Shown: piece after piece, positions 33,949 through 43,280 of the stretch
How the letters are laid out: each line of letters starts with the position of its first letter
Position numbering within the stretch: the first letter of the stretch is position 1
NCBI RefSeq assembly: GCF_051414055.1
Contig: NZ_JBLKNX010000008.1
Coordinates: 124,001-188,000, forward strand
Direction of reading: 5' to 3'
Origin: Halosimplex halobium
GTDB lineage: Archaea > Halobacteriota > Halobacteria > Halobacteriales > Haloarculaceae
Length of the DNA stretch: 64,000 bases
Notes under the pieces: model-generated
Told to the model about the DNA's origin: nothing
The model's input: the letters and a program-made list of their open reading frames with translations, nothing else
Database searches by the model: none
Translations under genes and position numbers: made by a program

Positions 33949-34851
33949 ATGGGGTCGGACCGGTCCGCCGCGGACGCGTTCGCGCTGCTGTCCGACGAGA
34001 CCCGGGTCGAGATTCTCCGGGCCGTCGCGCGGGCTCAGGCGGAACTCGACGAGGTGAACGCGGGGCCCACCGAACTGGCGTTCTCGGAGGTGTACGACCG
34101 CGTCGACGTGGACAACACCTCGAAGCTCTCCTACCACCTCGGGGAACTGGCCGGGACCTTCCTCCGGAAGGGCGAGAGCGGCTACTCGCTGACCCACGCC
34201 GGCGAACGGGTCGTCCGGTTCGTCCTCTCGGGGAACTACGAGCGTCCCCCCGAGTTCGAGCCGGTCGAGACCGACGGGCGGTGCCCGTTCTGCGGCGAGC
34301 GGTCGCTCCGGGCACGGCTCCACCACCAGTTCTTCCTCGTCGAGTGTACGGCCTGCGAGCGGCCGGTCTCGAACTACACGGTGACGCCGGCACAGGTCCG
34401 GTCGCTGGAGGGCGAGGAGCTGGTCCGGAGCGTCGAGCGGAAACAGGCCATGGACTACGCGCAGGTCCGCCGGGGCGTCTGTCCCCAGTGCGCCGGACCA
34501 CTGTCGACGGAGGTCCGGGACATCGACGAGTCGCCGTTCCCCGAAGCCGACTCGTTGCTGGCCGTCGACCGCTGCCGGGAGTGTCTGCGCGGGTACACCG
34601 CCCTGCTGACCTACGGCGTCGCCTACCACCCCGCGTCGGTCGCCTTCCACCGGGAGCGCGGCGTCGACATCGCGACCCGCGGGCTCTGGACGTTCAACGA
34701 CCACCTCTACGAGGGGCGGTGGACCGCCGAGCGCGTCGCCACCGACCCCGCCGAGTACGAGGTCGTCCTGCGCCACGGGGACGACGCGCTCCGCTGTCGC
34801 CTCGACGAGTCCGCGACCGTCCAGCGGACCGAGCGCGTCCGGCGCAGGTGA
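33949..34851 (+). CDS. ArsR-like winged-helix protein with two zinc ribbons
   Basis: 300 residues. The winged helix is at 1-95 (ALLSDETRVEILRAVARAQA, then FSEVYDRVDVDNTSKLSYHL GELAGTFLRKGESGYSLT). The C-terminal 200 residues hold two zinc ribbons: CPFCGERSLRARLHHQFFLV ECTACERP, and VCPQCAGPLST with CRECLRGYTALLTY. The haloarchaeal family with this layout (DUF7351-like) is uncharacterised. A TTTTTAC box precedes ATG 33949 by about 33 bases. It is monocistronic and divergent from the LLM oxidoreductase, which might be its target. Confidence 0.8.
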   Translation: MGSDRSAADAFALLSDETRVEILRAVARAQAELDEVNAGPTELAFSEVYDRVDVDNTSKLSYHLGELAGTFLRKGESGYSLTHAGERVVRFVLSGNYERPPEFEPVETDGRCPFCGERSLRARLHHQFFLVECTACERPVSNYTVTPAQVRSLEGEELVRSVERKQAMDYAQVRRGVCPQCAGPLSTEVRDIDESPFPEADSLLAVDRCRECLRGYTALLTYGVAYHPASVAFHRERGVDIATRGLWTFNDHLYEGRWTAERVATDPAEYEVVLRHGDDALRCRLDESATVQRTERVRRR

Positions 34852-35008
34852 CCCGCCGCCACACGAACTCCTCGGACGGATTACGAAAGCGCCGTTGAGC
34901 CGAACCGCCCGGATCCGGCCCGCCGTCGCCGCCGACCGGGGTCGACACCGGGCGACCGCTCAACGACAGTTTTGAAACGCCGCCGTTAATTCATCAAATA
35001 TTCGATAA

Positions 35009-35016
35009 TACTTATG
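35009..35016 (+). promoter_or_regulatory. TATA box of the methyltransferase gene
   Basis: TACTTATG, in an AT-rich patch (34985-35016), is centred 28-29 bases before ATG 35041. It decides for the 35041 start over the in-frame ATG at 35014, which overlaps the box. Confidence 0.65.
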
Positions 35017-35040
35017 TCGGTAGCGGCGGGACCGATCGGT

Positions 35041-35799
35041 ATGGACGCAGGTGAGACCGCCCCCGTCGGTCGCCGCGAACAGCCCTCCCCCGACCGCTCC
35101 GACCGCTCGCTCGACGGCGATCCCGTCGCCGACGACCCGGCGGGGGAGCGGTCGATGTCCGCCGGGGACATCGAGGACATCTACGCGACGTACGCCGACC
35201 GGATCGACCGCTTCGAGGCGGTCGACCGGCTGGTGACCGGCCGGTTCCGCCGCCGGCAGTTCGGCGACGCGACCGGACGCGTGCTCGACGTCGCCTGCGG
35301 CACCGGGACGAACTTCCGCTATCTCCCCGCCGATGTCGACCTCGTCGGGATCGACATCAGCCCGGAGATGCTGGAGAGCGCTGCGGCGACGCTCGACGGG
35401 CTGGAACTGGACGGAACGCTCCGCCGGATGGACGCGCAGGCGCTCGAGTTCCCCGACGACAGCTTCGACACGGTCGTCTCGGCGCTGTCGACGTGTACGT
35501 TCCCCGACCCCGTCGCCGCGCTGCGCGAGATGGAGCGGGTCTGTCGCCCGGGCGGTGAGATCCGCCTCGTCGAGCACGGCCGCAGCGACGTGGGTCCGCT
35601 CGCGCGGTTCCAGGAGTGGCGCGCGGACGCCCACTACGAGAAGATGGGCTGTCGGTGGACGCAGGAACCGCTCGCCCTCGTCGACGAGGCGGGGCTGACC
35701 GTCGAGTCCGCCTCCACCGCCTTCCTCGGCGTCATCACGACCGTCACGGCGCGGCCGAGCCCAGCCGGGTCCGCCGGCGAGGGACCGGATCGCCGGTAG
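35041..35799 (+). CDS. Class I SAM-dependent methyltransferase
   Basis: 252 residues from ATG 35041. Motif I VLDVACGTGTNFRYL and motif II (LVGIDISPEMLESAAATLDG), then LEFPDDSFDTVVSALSTCTF PDP and the post-motif EMERVCRPGGEIRLVEHG identify a type-11 (UbiE-like) methyltransferase. The first 35 residues are a charged leader. Substrate unknown; menaquinone or lipid methylation is typical for relatives but not shown. Downstream is a 223-bp gap with no gene, then the histidine kinase on the other strand. Confidence 0.85.
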   Translation: MDAGETAPVGRREQPSPDRSDRSLDGDPVADDPAGERSMSAGDIEDIYATYADRIDRFEAVDRLVTGRFRRRQFGDATGRVLDVACGTGTNFRYLPADVDLVGIDISPEMLESAAATLDGLELDGTLRRMDAQALEFPDDSFDTVVSALSTCTFPDPVAALREMERVCRPGGEIRLVEHGRSDVGPLARFQEWRADAHYEKMGCRWTQEPLALVDEAGLTVESASTAFLGVITTVTARPSPAGSAGEGPDRR

Positions 35800-36022
35800 C
35801 TCCTCGACGGGACCGCCTGGATCGAGTCGCGCGACAGCCACCGGACGGCGGGCGAGCGGCCCCCGGCTTCCGACCGAGGCCCGAGACTCGGGGCCGGACC
35901 CGAAACCGTCGTCGGCCCCCGGCCAGCGACGGTGTTCACCCGCTCCGGGTGCCGTTCTCAGGGGCACCGATTCGCGGCGGCGGTCGTCCCGATCACGTCG
36001 CTGGACCGCGCCGCGGGGTCGG

Positions 36023-37882
36023 TCACGGCCCGCCGGTCTCGACATCGCGGATCTCGAAGCGCGCGCCGCCCGCGTCGCTGTCGGTGACGCGGAGCTCCCA
36101 GTCGTGCGCGTCGGCGATCTCCCGGACGATCGAGAGCCCGAACCCCGTTCCGTCCTCGCTGGTCGAATACCCGTAGTCGAACACGACTTCCGTGTCCTCG
36201 GCCGAAATTCCGTGCCCGTCGTCGGCGACGTAGAACCCGTCTTCCAGATCACCGACGGTAATGGTCACCCCATCGCCCCCGTGCTCGACCGCATTGCGAA
36301 AGAGATTCTCCAGCAGTTCCTGGAGGCGGCTCCGGTCGGCGGTGATCACCTGCTGGGCGTCGGTGACGAGCGTCGCTGGCCCCGTCTCGACGTGCTCCCA
36401 GCACGCGCGACTGCTGTTCGAGAGGTTGACGTTTTCAGGGTCGAGCGTCGCCGTCCCGGCCCGGGCGAACGCGTGGAGATCGTCGAGTAATGTTTCCGTC
36501 CGCTGCAGTGCCTGGTCGACATCCGCGAGATGCGGGCAGTCACACGCGTCTTCTGCCAACTCCAGGCGGCCGATCGCGACGTTGAGTGGGTTTCGCAGGT
36601 CGTGGCTCACGATGTCGGTGAACGTCGCGAGCCGTTCGTTCTGTCGGCTGAGTTCCTGCTCGCGCTCGACGCGTTCGAGCGCCGCCGTCGCGTGCGCGGC
36701 GACCGTTTTCGCGAGTGAGACGTCCGTCTCGTCGAACGCGGCGGGTTCCGGCGACCCGATGAGGTGGACCCCGCGGCCGTCCAGCGGGAGGGCTAACTGG
36801 CTCCGGATCGGCGTGTCCGGGTTGTACCGGTCGTCGTTCGTCGCGATATCGTCGTACACCAGCGGTTCGCCCGACGCGAACGCGTTCCAGGCGATCCCCT
36901 CGCCCGGTTCGAAGACCGGTGGTTCGCCGACGAGTTCCTCCGTCCGGTCGGTCCACGCGACCGGGACCAATCCGTTATCGGTCTCGTCGTAGCGGTGGAC
37001 CCCGTTGGCAGGCATATCGAGGATGTCGCGAACCGCCGTGGCAGCGATCTCCGCGACCTCCTCGGCGGTCTCGGCCTGGATGAACGCGCGGGCGGTACTG
37101 TGTAGCTCCTCGATCGCCTGTCGGTGTCGCCGGTGGTCGGTCGTATCGAGCACTGTACAGACGAGTTCGCCGTGGTCGGTCGTCGCGAGCCGGTGGTCCT
37201 CGATGAACGTGCTCCCGTCCGCGCGGAGGCCAGTCGTCTCCCCCCGCCAGAACCCGTGTTCCCGCACCGCCGGGAGTATCTCCTTCTGGATCTCCTGGGT
37301 GTCCCGGTCGGGGTAGAGGAGCGACCAGTGCGCACCGAGCAGTTCTGCCCGGTCGTACCCGTAGAGCGCGACGTAGGCGTCGTTGACGTAGATGAACTCC
37401 CCGTCCGCGTTGAGAATACTGATGCCCTCCTGGGCGGTCTCGATCGCCCGGAGGTGTCGTTGTTCGGCCTGTTCCGCACGCGCTCGCTCGACGGCGTTGA
37501 CGACGCGGTTGGCGAGCAGAGCGTACTGCTCGGTCCCCGTCTCCTTCTGGAGATAATCGGTGACACCGGCCGAGATGGCGTCGCTCGCGATCTCCTCGCT
37601 CCCCTTGCCCGTGAACAGGAAGAACGGCAGGTCCGGTCGGTCCGCCCGAATCGCCTCGAGGAACTCCAGCCCGTTCCGACCGGGCATGTCGTAATCGGAG
37701 ATGACGCAGTCGATAGCTACCTCCTCGAGCCGGGCCAGCCCGTCGGCGACGGTCGTCGCTGTCTCGACCGCGAGCCGCTCGTCTTCGCGTTCGAGATAGG
37801 TCGCCACGAGATCCCCGAGATCCGGGTCGTCATCGACGTGGAGCACCCGAATCTCCCCCGAGATCGACGTCGATGGTTGCAT
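36023..37882 (-). CDS. Hybrid sensor histidine kinase (REC-PAS-GAF-HisKA-HATPase)
   Basis: 619 residues from ATG 37882 (MQPSTSISGEIRVLHVDDDP). The receiver domain (1-125) has the acidic DDD, phospho-acceptor Asp63 in ISDYDMPG and Lys93 in FTGKGS. A PAS domain (about 145-255, AIETAQEGISILNADGEFIYV) and GAF domain (about 262-405) follow, then the HisKA dimer with the phospho-His in FTDIVSHDLRNPLN (His427), and a HATPase domain with N-box ELLENLFRNAVEHGG, G1 VADDGHGI and G2 GTGFGLSI. There is no membrane segment, so it is cytoplasmic. The upstream in-frame extension is rejected (no plausible sequence). No output regulator is adjacent, which is common in haloarchaea. Confidence 0.9.
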   Translation of the reverse strand: MQPSTSISGEIRVLHVDDDPDLGDLVATYLEREDERLAVETATTVADGLARLEEVAIDCVISDYDMPGRNGLEFLEAIRADRPDLPFFLFTGKGSEEIASDAISAGVTDYLQKETGTEQYALLANRVVNAVERARAEQAEQRHLRAIETAQEGISILNADGEFIYVNDAYVALYGYDRAELLGAHWSLLYPDRDTQEIQKEILPAVREHGFWRGETTGLRADGSTFIEDHRLATTDHGELVCTVLDTTDHRRHRQAIEELHSTARAFIQAETAEEVAEIAATAVRDILDMPANGVHRYDETDNGLVPVAWTDRTEELVGEPPVFEPGEGIAWNAFASGEPLVYDDIATNDDRYNPDTPIRSQLALPLDGRGVHLIGSPEPAAFDETDVSLAKTVAAHATAALERVEREQELSRQNERLATFTDIVSHDLRNPLNVAIGRLELAEDACDCPHLADVDQALQRTETLLDDLHAFARAGTATLDPENVNLSNSSRACWEHVETGPATLVTDAQQVITADRSRLQELLENLFRNAVEHGGDGVTITVGDLEDGFYVADDGHGISAEDTEVVFDYGYSTSEDGTGFGLSIVREIADAHDWELRVTDSDAGGARFEIRDVETGGP

Positions 37883-38108
37883 TTGTGGTACTCGGCCGAA
37901 CGTTCGAATAAGCGTTGGGTCGCAGCTATCAACGCTGAATGCGCGAGTGGCGTCCGGTTCCCGCGACAGGTCGTCCCGTCGCCGGAGCGGTACCCGCCGA
38001 CGGCTCGGCGTCGAACCGCCGCCGATGGGATAGGCCCTGGAGTGTCCGCCCGGACCGTCGATCTGCCGGGTCGGACATCGGGGCCGGCTGCTCCGGTCGG
38101 GAGGCCGG

Positions 38109-38360
38109 CTAGTCGAGCCGCCGGGCCAGGAACGCGGTCGCGGCGGGCGCGGCGCGGGCGTAGAGCTCGACCCGCGCCAGATCGCCCTGGAAACGCGTCC
38201 CGCTGGCGTGGCCCCGTTCGATGCGGGCCGGGACGTGGTCGAACGTCTCGAGGGCCGGCCGGGCGATCCGGGTCGCCAGCCGTCCGTGCTCGCTGTCGCC
38301 GGTCGCCGCGATCGCCGCTCGCGCTCGCTCGGCCGTCCGGGTGGCGGTCGGCCAGTGAAC
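38109..38360 (-). pseudogene. N-terminally truncated coding remnant
   Basis: An 83-codon open frame on the minus strand with no ATG, GTG or TTG near its beginning. It reads TATRTAERARAAIAATGDSE, then FDHVPARIERGHASGTRFQG and ends FLARRLD with TAG at 38109-38111. The codon bias is haloarchaeal and the sequence looks like a real C-terminus. I do not recognise the family. It is probably the end of a deleted gene, between the histidine kinase start and the GNAT gene. Confidence 0.45.
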
Positions 38361-38463
38361 TCAGACCCGTCTCGGGGACAGAGATTTACGGGAGGACCGA
38401 TTCGATATCGGTGGTTGGAACGCATCCCGGCTCCAGCGACCAACGCTTCGGACCCGAGCTACG

Positions 38464-39054
38464 ATGGAAAATCTCGACGACCCGATCGTCCTGCCGGCCG
38501 GTGTCGAGTTACGGGCGGCCGAGGCGATCGACAGACGGGAGATCGAATCGCTCTGTGAGTCCCGGACGGGGTTCGGCATCTCCCAGGTGCTGGACGCCGT
38601 CTTCCACGACGAGAAGCCGGCCTACGGGTTCGTCGCGACGGAAGTCGAGAGGGTGATCGGGTTCGGCGTCGTGATCTGTCTGCCCAGCGACGACGCCGAC
38701 GACCGATTCACCGTCCCGCTGACCGAGTATCCGCTGGGCGAGGAGGTCGCCATCTTCCAGGCCAGCGCGGTCCGGGAGCAGTGGGAAGGCAACGGCATCG
38801 GAACGGTTCTGATGCACGCGAGACTCCGACTCGCCCGGAAGGCGGGCGTGGACTCGGCCATCGGGACGGCGTGGCTCCGACCCCACACCGTCGACTCGTC
38901 GGTCCTCTTCGAGAAGATGGGTTTCGAGCGGATGGACACTGTCGAGGACTTCTACCGCTCGCTCGACGACGAGCGCGAGTGCCCCGATTGCGGGACCCCC
39001 TGCGAGTGCGCCGCGGGGATCTACGTCTGGACACCGCCGGACACCGCTGACTGA
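38464..39054 (+). CDS. GNAT-family N-acetyltransferase
   Basis: 196 residues. The acetyl-CoA-binding motif A is IFQASAVREQWEGNGIGTVL (R-x-x-G-x-G/A variant) followed by MHARLRLARKAGVDSAIGTA, and LFEKMGFERMDT is the usual motif B end. The C-terminus adds a cysteine cluster (CPDCGTPCECAAGIYVW) likely to bind zinc, a haloarchaeal feature. The substrate amine is unknown. The gene is convergent with the large vWA gene; their stops are 29 bp apart. Confidence 0.8.
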   Translation: MENLDDPIVLPAGVELRAAEAIDRREIESLCESRTGFGISQVLDAVFHDEKPAYGFVATEVERVIGFGVVICLPSDDADDRFTVPLTEYPLGEEVAIFQASAVREQWEGNGIGTVLMHARLRLARKAGVDSAIGTAWLRPHTVDSSVLFEKMGFERMDTVEDFYRSLDDERECPDCGTPCECAAGIYVWTPPDTAD

Positions 39055-39082
39055 CCACCGGTTCCCGTCGAAGTCGGGGCCG

Positions 39083-41995
39083 TCAGTGCCGCTGCGTTCG
39101 GAGGACCTGGTCGCGATAGACGTCCAACAGCCGGTCCGCGAACGCCCGGTCGTTCACTTCGACGTAGGCGTCGTCACCGAAGAGGTCCGACATCCCGTAC
39201 GCCGAGTCGACGCCGACCCCGATGACCCCGATCCCGTCCCGTCGGCTCCGTTCGATCTGTTCGCGGGCGTCCGACTTCGGGTCCGAACTGTCCGACAGGC
39301 CGACGTTCGGTGCGCCGTCCGTGACAACCAGCAGTATCCGTTCGTTCGCGTTCGCGCCACGCAGCAGTCGACGGCCTTCCCGGATCCCGTCCGCGAGAGG
39401 GGTTTTCCCGCCGGTTCCGACCGAGGAGAGGTGCGCGGGCTCGAACGGTTCGTTCGGTCCGGTCACGAGCGGGACCGAGCGGTCCCGCCCGTGGAACCCG
39501 GCCGCGACGAACTCGTCACCGAGGAGATCGGCCGCGCTGGCGAGCGCCGCGAGGGCGACTTTCGCCTCGAACCCGTCCATGCTGCCGCTGAGATCGATCG
39601 CCACGCCGAGACACCGCGACCCGGTCTCCGTGTGACGGCGGCGAGTGAACAGGCCGTCGTTCGGGAGGCGTCCGCCCGCCGACCGCGCGACCGCCGGCAA
39701 ATCGAGTCGATGGCCGGTGTGTGCCCGCACCTCGCGGCGTTCCTCCGGCGGGAACTGCGCGAGCAGTTCCCGGATCGTCTCGTCGAGCCCCCGCTCGCTC
39801 ATCGCGTCCAGCACCTCCTGGGAGTCACCGTGCTCGCCGATCCGGTCGTCGCGGTCGGCCCTGAGTCCCTGCAGTTCGCTGCTCGTCCGGCGGTCCAGAT
39901 TCGCGAGGTCGCTCAGTGCCTCGTCGATGACCGTCCCGTCGCTCCCCTCGTATTCGACGTCCACGATGCTCACCTCCCCCGGAGACGATGCCGACCGGCG
40001 CTCCGCGTCGGCCAGGAGCCGTTCGGTGAACTCGGCCTCACCTGTCCCCGCCGGGGCCGTTTCCACGGGGGCCTCGGAAGCGGACGACGCGTCGTCCGCC
40101 CGTTCGTTCGGCTCGGCCGCTTCGGCGACCACGTCTCCCTCGTCGGTCTCGACGCCGTCGGTCGTCGCGTCCCCGGGCGCCGACTCCGTTGCCGCGTCCC
40201 CGTCGCCGCTTCCGGGGTCGTCCTCGTCGCTGCGCTCGTTTTTCCCGCCGGAACCGTTGGTCTCGCTCCGCTCGGGTTCGGCGACGGCGTCCGTGTCGTT
40301 TCCGATCTGAGCCGCGAGACGGTCTTCGTCGAGGCGTTCGGGGAGATCGCGTTTCCAGTGGTCGCCGCGGGCACGCGCGAGACCGCGTCGAGCGGCGTAG
40401 ACGAGCCCGTTCCACCACCGGCGCAGTAGTTCGGCCGTTCGACGCAGAGTGGATCCGATCAGCGCGGGGATACGGCGAAGCCCCTCCCGAACCGCGTTCC
40501 CGAGCCGACCGAACGTCGCCACGGCGGCACGCCAGAGCGCTCCCGCGCGAGCGACGAGCGGCTCCCAGACGCCGGCGGCGAGCGCCGCCAGCCGGACGAA
40601 CAGCCAGACCAGGAATACCGGGAACAGAGCGCCGACCAGGGGCGGCAGGAAGAGCATATACGGGACGAGCGCGATCCCACCGGACGGCACCCGGTCCGCG
40701 AACGGTTCCAGGAACGGGTCGACGTGCTCCTCACCGACGACGTACTCGGCGAGTTCGTACGGCAACACGAACAGCAGAGTGTACCCCGTCAGTAGCGAGT
40801 CGAGATCGACCTCCCGACCGCCGGGGAGGCGGGCGTTTACGGCGCTTGCGGCCCTGCCTGCGGTCGAGTCGACGGCGCTCCGGACCCGTTCGACCCCGCC
40901 CCTGAGGCCCGCTCGGAGCCAGGCGGTCGCGTCCGTGATGGCGTTCCACGCCCCGGAGGCGCGGTCGACTATCGGCTCCCAGTAGCCGAACCGTCTCGTG
41001 ACGGACCGACACGTTCCCCAGACGACGAAGACGGGGAACAGGAGCGGATAGAGGACGAAGAGCAGGTTGAACGGCCCCTGGGGGAGCGGCCTGTAGAACG
41101 ATTCGAGCGCGTCCTCGAAGCCGAGGTACGGTGCCGCGAGGACGACGGGGAGGAGCGGGACCGTCCCGATCAGCTCGACGATGTCGCTCGCCGTGGTCGG
41201 CTCGTCGGACTCCTCCGACCCGGTCTCCCGCGGTTCGGCGTCCGTCTCCGGGGCCAGCGTCGAGGCGTGTTGAAAGGGGAGATCCAGGTCCTCGCGGAGG
41301 TGTCGCTCGGCCGTTCGGGGGTGGTACAGCCGGTCGACCACCGTCTCCAGCACCCGGTTCGCGACCTCGTCCCGGAGCTCGGCGGAGGCCCCGGGATCGC
41401 GGACCCGGTCGAGCTCCGTCCCGACGTACGACAGCGTCCCGCGGACGTTCTCCGGGGCCGACTCCAGCCCCGCGACTCGCCCGGTGTAGGCCAGTTCGCG
41501 GACGCCTTCGAGCAGCGCGGCGTCCTCCCGGAGCCCGTCCACGCGGGGTCGCTCGTCGAACGTCGCCTCCATCCGGCGAGCGTACGCCCCCGCGAGTCCC
41601 CGGTACTCCGAGAGGCGGGCCGCGGTGACGTGGGCGTGTTCGACCATCCGGTGGACGAACGTCGCGATCGGCTCCGGATGGGCGGTCCCCGCCGCGAACG
41701 ACTCGGTCCGGTCCCAGCTGTCCACCCGCCGACAGTACGACAGGTGGTTGACCGTGTCGAGCAGCAGTTCGTACTCCCGGTCGCGCGAGAGGTCGGCGTC
41801 GAGGTACTCGTCGACCCTGGCCGGGAGCACGAACTCGTGTGACGCCCCGTCGTCCCACGTCCGCCGCTCCTCGACCCTGAGCTCGTCGTCGAAGCCGATA
41901 TCGACTTCGTCGTCACCGTACACCGACCCGAGGCTCTCGAGCACGCGTCGTAGTTGCGCCCGCCCGACGTCGGAACCGTCCTCGCCCGCGGCCAT
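39083..41995 (-). CDS. Membrane-embedded vWA-domain protein paired with a MoxR ATPase
   Basis: 970 residues. The N-terminal 265 residues are soluble and helical. Two hydrophobic blocks follow: about 270-335 and about 400-480. They are internal duplicates, each a two-helix unit ending in a G-Y/V-WEP-I/L-V motif (FGYWEPIVDRASGAWNAI and GVWEPLVARAGALWRAAV). An acidic, serine-rich linker (about 570-660) leads to the C-terminal vWA domain (about 795-965) with a complete MIDAS: DLSGSMDG (Asp801), TGGKTP and VVTDGAP. It starts 3 bp after the MoxR gene 41999-43051 stop, so the two form an operon. vWA-MoxR pairs act as metal-dependent chaperone modules; here the vWA part is held at the membrane. Confidence 0.85.
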   Translation of the reverse strand: MAAGEDGSDVGRAQLRRVLESLGSVYGDDEVDIGFDDELRVEERRTWDDGASHEFVLPARVDEYLDADLSRDREYELLLDTVNHLSYCRRVDSWDRTESFAAGTAHPEPIATFVHRMVEHAHVTAARLSEYRGLAGAYARRMEATFDERPRVDGLREDAALLEGVRELAYTGRVAGLESAPENVRGTLSYVGTELDRVRDPGASAELRDEVANRVLETVVDRLYHPRTAERHLREDLDLPFQHASTLAPETDAEPRETGSEESDEPTTASDIVELIGTVPLLPVVLAAPYLGFEDALESFYRPLPQGPFNLLFVLYPLLFPVFVVWGTCRSVTRRFGYWEPIVDRASGAWNAITDATAWLRAGLRGGVERVRSAVDSTAGRAASAVNARLPGGREVDLDSLLTGYTLLFVLPYELAEYVVGEEHVDPFLEPFADRVPSGGIALVPYMLFLPPLVGALFPVFLVWLFVRLAALAAGVWEPLVARAGALWRAAVATFGRLGNAVREGLRRIPALIGSTLRRTAELLRRWWNGLVYAARRGLARARGDHWKRDLPERLDEDRLAAQIGNDTDAVAEPERSETNGSGGKNERSDEDDPGSGDGDAATESAPGDATTDGVETDEGDVVAEAAEPNERADDASSASEAPVETAPAGTGEAEFTERLLADAERRSASSPGEVSIVDVEYEGSDGTVIDEALSDLANLDRRTSSELQGLRADRDDRIGEHGDSQEVLDAMSERGLDETIRELLAQFPPEERREVRAHTGHRLDLPAVARSAGGRLPNDGLFTRRRHTETGSRCLGVAIDLSGSMDGFEAKVALAALASAADLLGDEFVAAGFHGRDRSVPLVTGPNEPFEPAHLSSVGTGGKTPLADGIREGRRLLRGANANERILLVVTDGAPNVGLSDSSDPKSDAREQIERSRRDGIGVIGVGVDSAYGMSDLFGDDAYVEVNDRAFADRLLDVYRDQVLRTQRH

Positions 41996-41998
41996 CGG

Positions 41999-43051
41999 TC
42001 AGATGTCGTCCTCGTCGATCGCACTCCCGGCGAGCACGTTCTCGACGAGCGTCGAGCGGTCGTCGCCCGAGACGCGGCCGGCGAGGTCGGACGCCACCCA
42101 CTCCCTGGCGGCGTCCTCGCCGAGCGGGGCGCTCTGGACGTACGACCTGACCGTGGAGACGACCGTGGAGACGGCGTCCGGTTCGTCGTAGAACGGCCGG
42201 AGTAGCGCGTCTCGGAAGGCGGTCATCATCGGGTCGTCGACCCCCTCGTCGTCGTAGATTCGGGCGGTTTTCAGCCACTCGAGCACCAGCGCCGTCGGGA
42301 TCCCCCGCTCGACCGACGACCCCGCGCGCGTCGCGGTGTCGCGTACCTCGTTGACCGCAGTGAGGACGACCCGTACGAGCGGCCCGGGAACCTCGGTCCG
42401 GTTCGTGAACAGTTCGACCGCGGCTTCGAAGTCCGACTGCGCGAGGTACGTCATCTCGAACTTACTGCCGTAACGGCGCTGCTCGGCGAGGTCGAGCTGT
42501 TCGACGAAGTATTCCGGACCCTCGTTGGTCGTGACGACGACGACCAGGTTGTACGGGTCGGCCTCGACGATCTCGTTCCCTCGCCCGGTGTGAACTTTGG
42601 CGCGCCCGTCGAGGATCGGGAACAGGATACCTTTCGCCTCGGGTCGAGCCCGGTTCACCTCGTCGAACAGGAGGACCGTCCGGCGCTGCTGGCTCGATCT
42701 GAGCGCCCTGGTCACCGGCCCGTCCTGCCAGTAGACCGTCCCGTCGAGCATCGTCGGGCTACCCAACAGGTCGGTTTCGCGGATGTCGTACAGCCCCTGG
42801 ACCGTGAACAGCGGCGCGTCCAGGTCCCGAGCGAGACGACGGACCGCCGTCGTCTTCCCGCACCCCGTCGGCCCGGTGAACCAGAACCGCGGGAGTTTCT
42901 CGGCTTCGCGGGCGTTCCGAACGACCGCCTTCACTCGCTCCAACTGACCCGTGTCGTGAAATGGCGGCACGCTCTCCGGGACCGCGTAATCGAAATCTTC
43001 GCGTCTCCTGTGGGGTATCAGTTCCCCGCCCTGGCTTTCCTGTGAGGTCAT
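41999..43051 (-). CDS. MoxR-family AAA+ ATPase (second copy)
   Basis: 350 residues. Walker A GPTGCGKTT (60-68), Walker B VLLFDEVNRA (Asp130, Glu131), sensor 1 VVVTTNEGPE, and an arginine region EQRRYGSKFEMTYL fit the MoxR/CbbQ-type AAA+ branch. It is upstream of the membrane vWA protein (3 bp) and 225 bp downstream of the tubulin-like gene on the same strand. It differs in sequence from the other MoxR of the cluster (53024-53962), so the two pairs are not a recent duplication. MoxR ATPases remodel partner proteins through vWA adaptors. Confidence 0.9.
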   Translation of the reverse strand: MTSQESQGGELIPHRRREDFDYAVPESVPPFHDTGQLERVKAVVRNAREAEKLPRFWFTGPTGCGKTTAVRRLARDLDAPLFTVQGLYDIRETDLLGSPTMLDGTVYWQDGPVTRALRSSQQRRTVLLFDEVNRARPEAKGILFPILDGRAKVHTGRGNEIVEADPYNLVVVVTTNEGPEYFVEQLDLAEQRRYGSKFEMTYLAQSDFEAAVELFTNRTEVPGPLVRVVLTAVNEVRDTATRAGSSVERGIPTALVLEWLKTARIYDDEGVDDPMMTAFRDALLRPFYDEPDAVSTVVSTVRSYVQSAPLGEDAAREWVASDLAGRVSGDDRSTLVENVLAGSAIDEDDI

Positions 43052-43265
43052 TGTAAACGGCGGATCGATGGTGTTACTGTCGGGCGTCTTCGTGGTTTGC
43101 GAACAATCTACGATTCACCGACAAAGATATTCCCACTGTAGGTGGAACGGTCCCCGATCCATTCAGTTGTGTGAGAATCAGATTACTACTTCAAAACAGC
43201 GATACCGGTTACAGGAGCGTGACACCGGTCGAAACAGAGTAGGCGGGCGTTGTCACGTTCGCATG

Positions 43266-43280
43266 GTAGACGCCGTCTAC
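43266..43280. repeat. Palindrome at the end of the tubulin-like gene
   Basis: GTAGAC-GCC-GTCTAC overlaps the stop codon (43277-43279) of the tubulin-like gene. With the T-rich sequence near it, it could be a transcription terminator, but the stem is only 6 bp. Confidence 0.35.
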
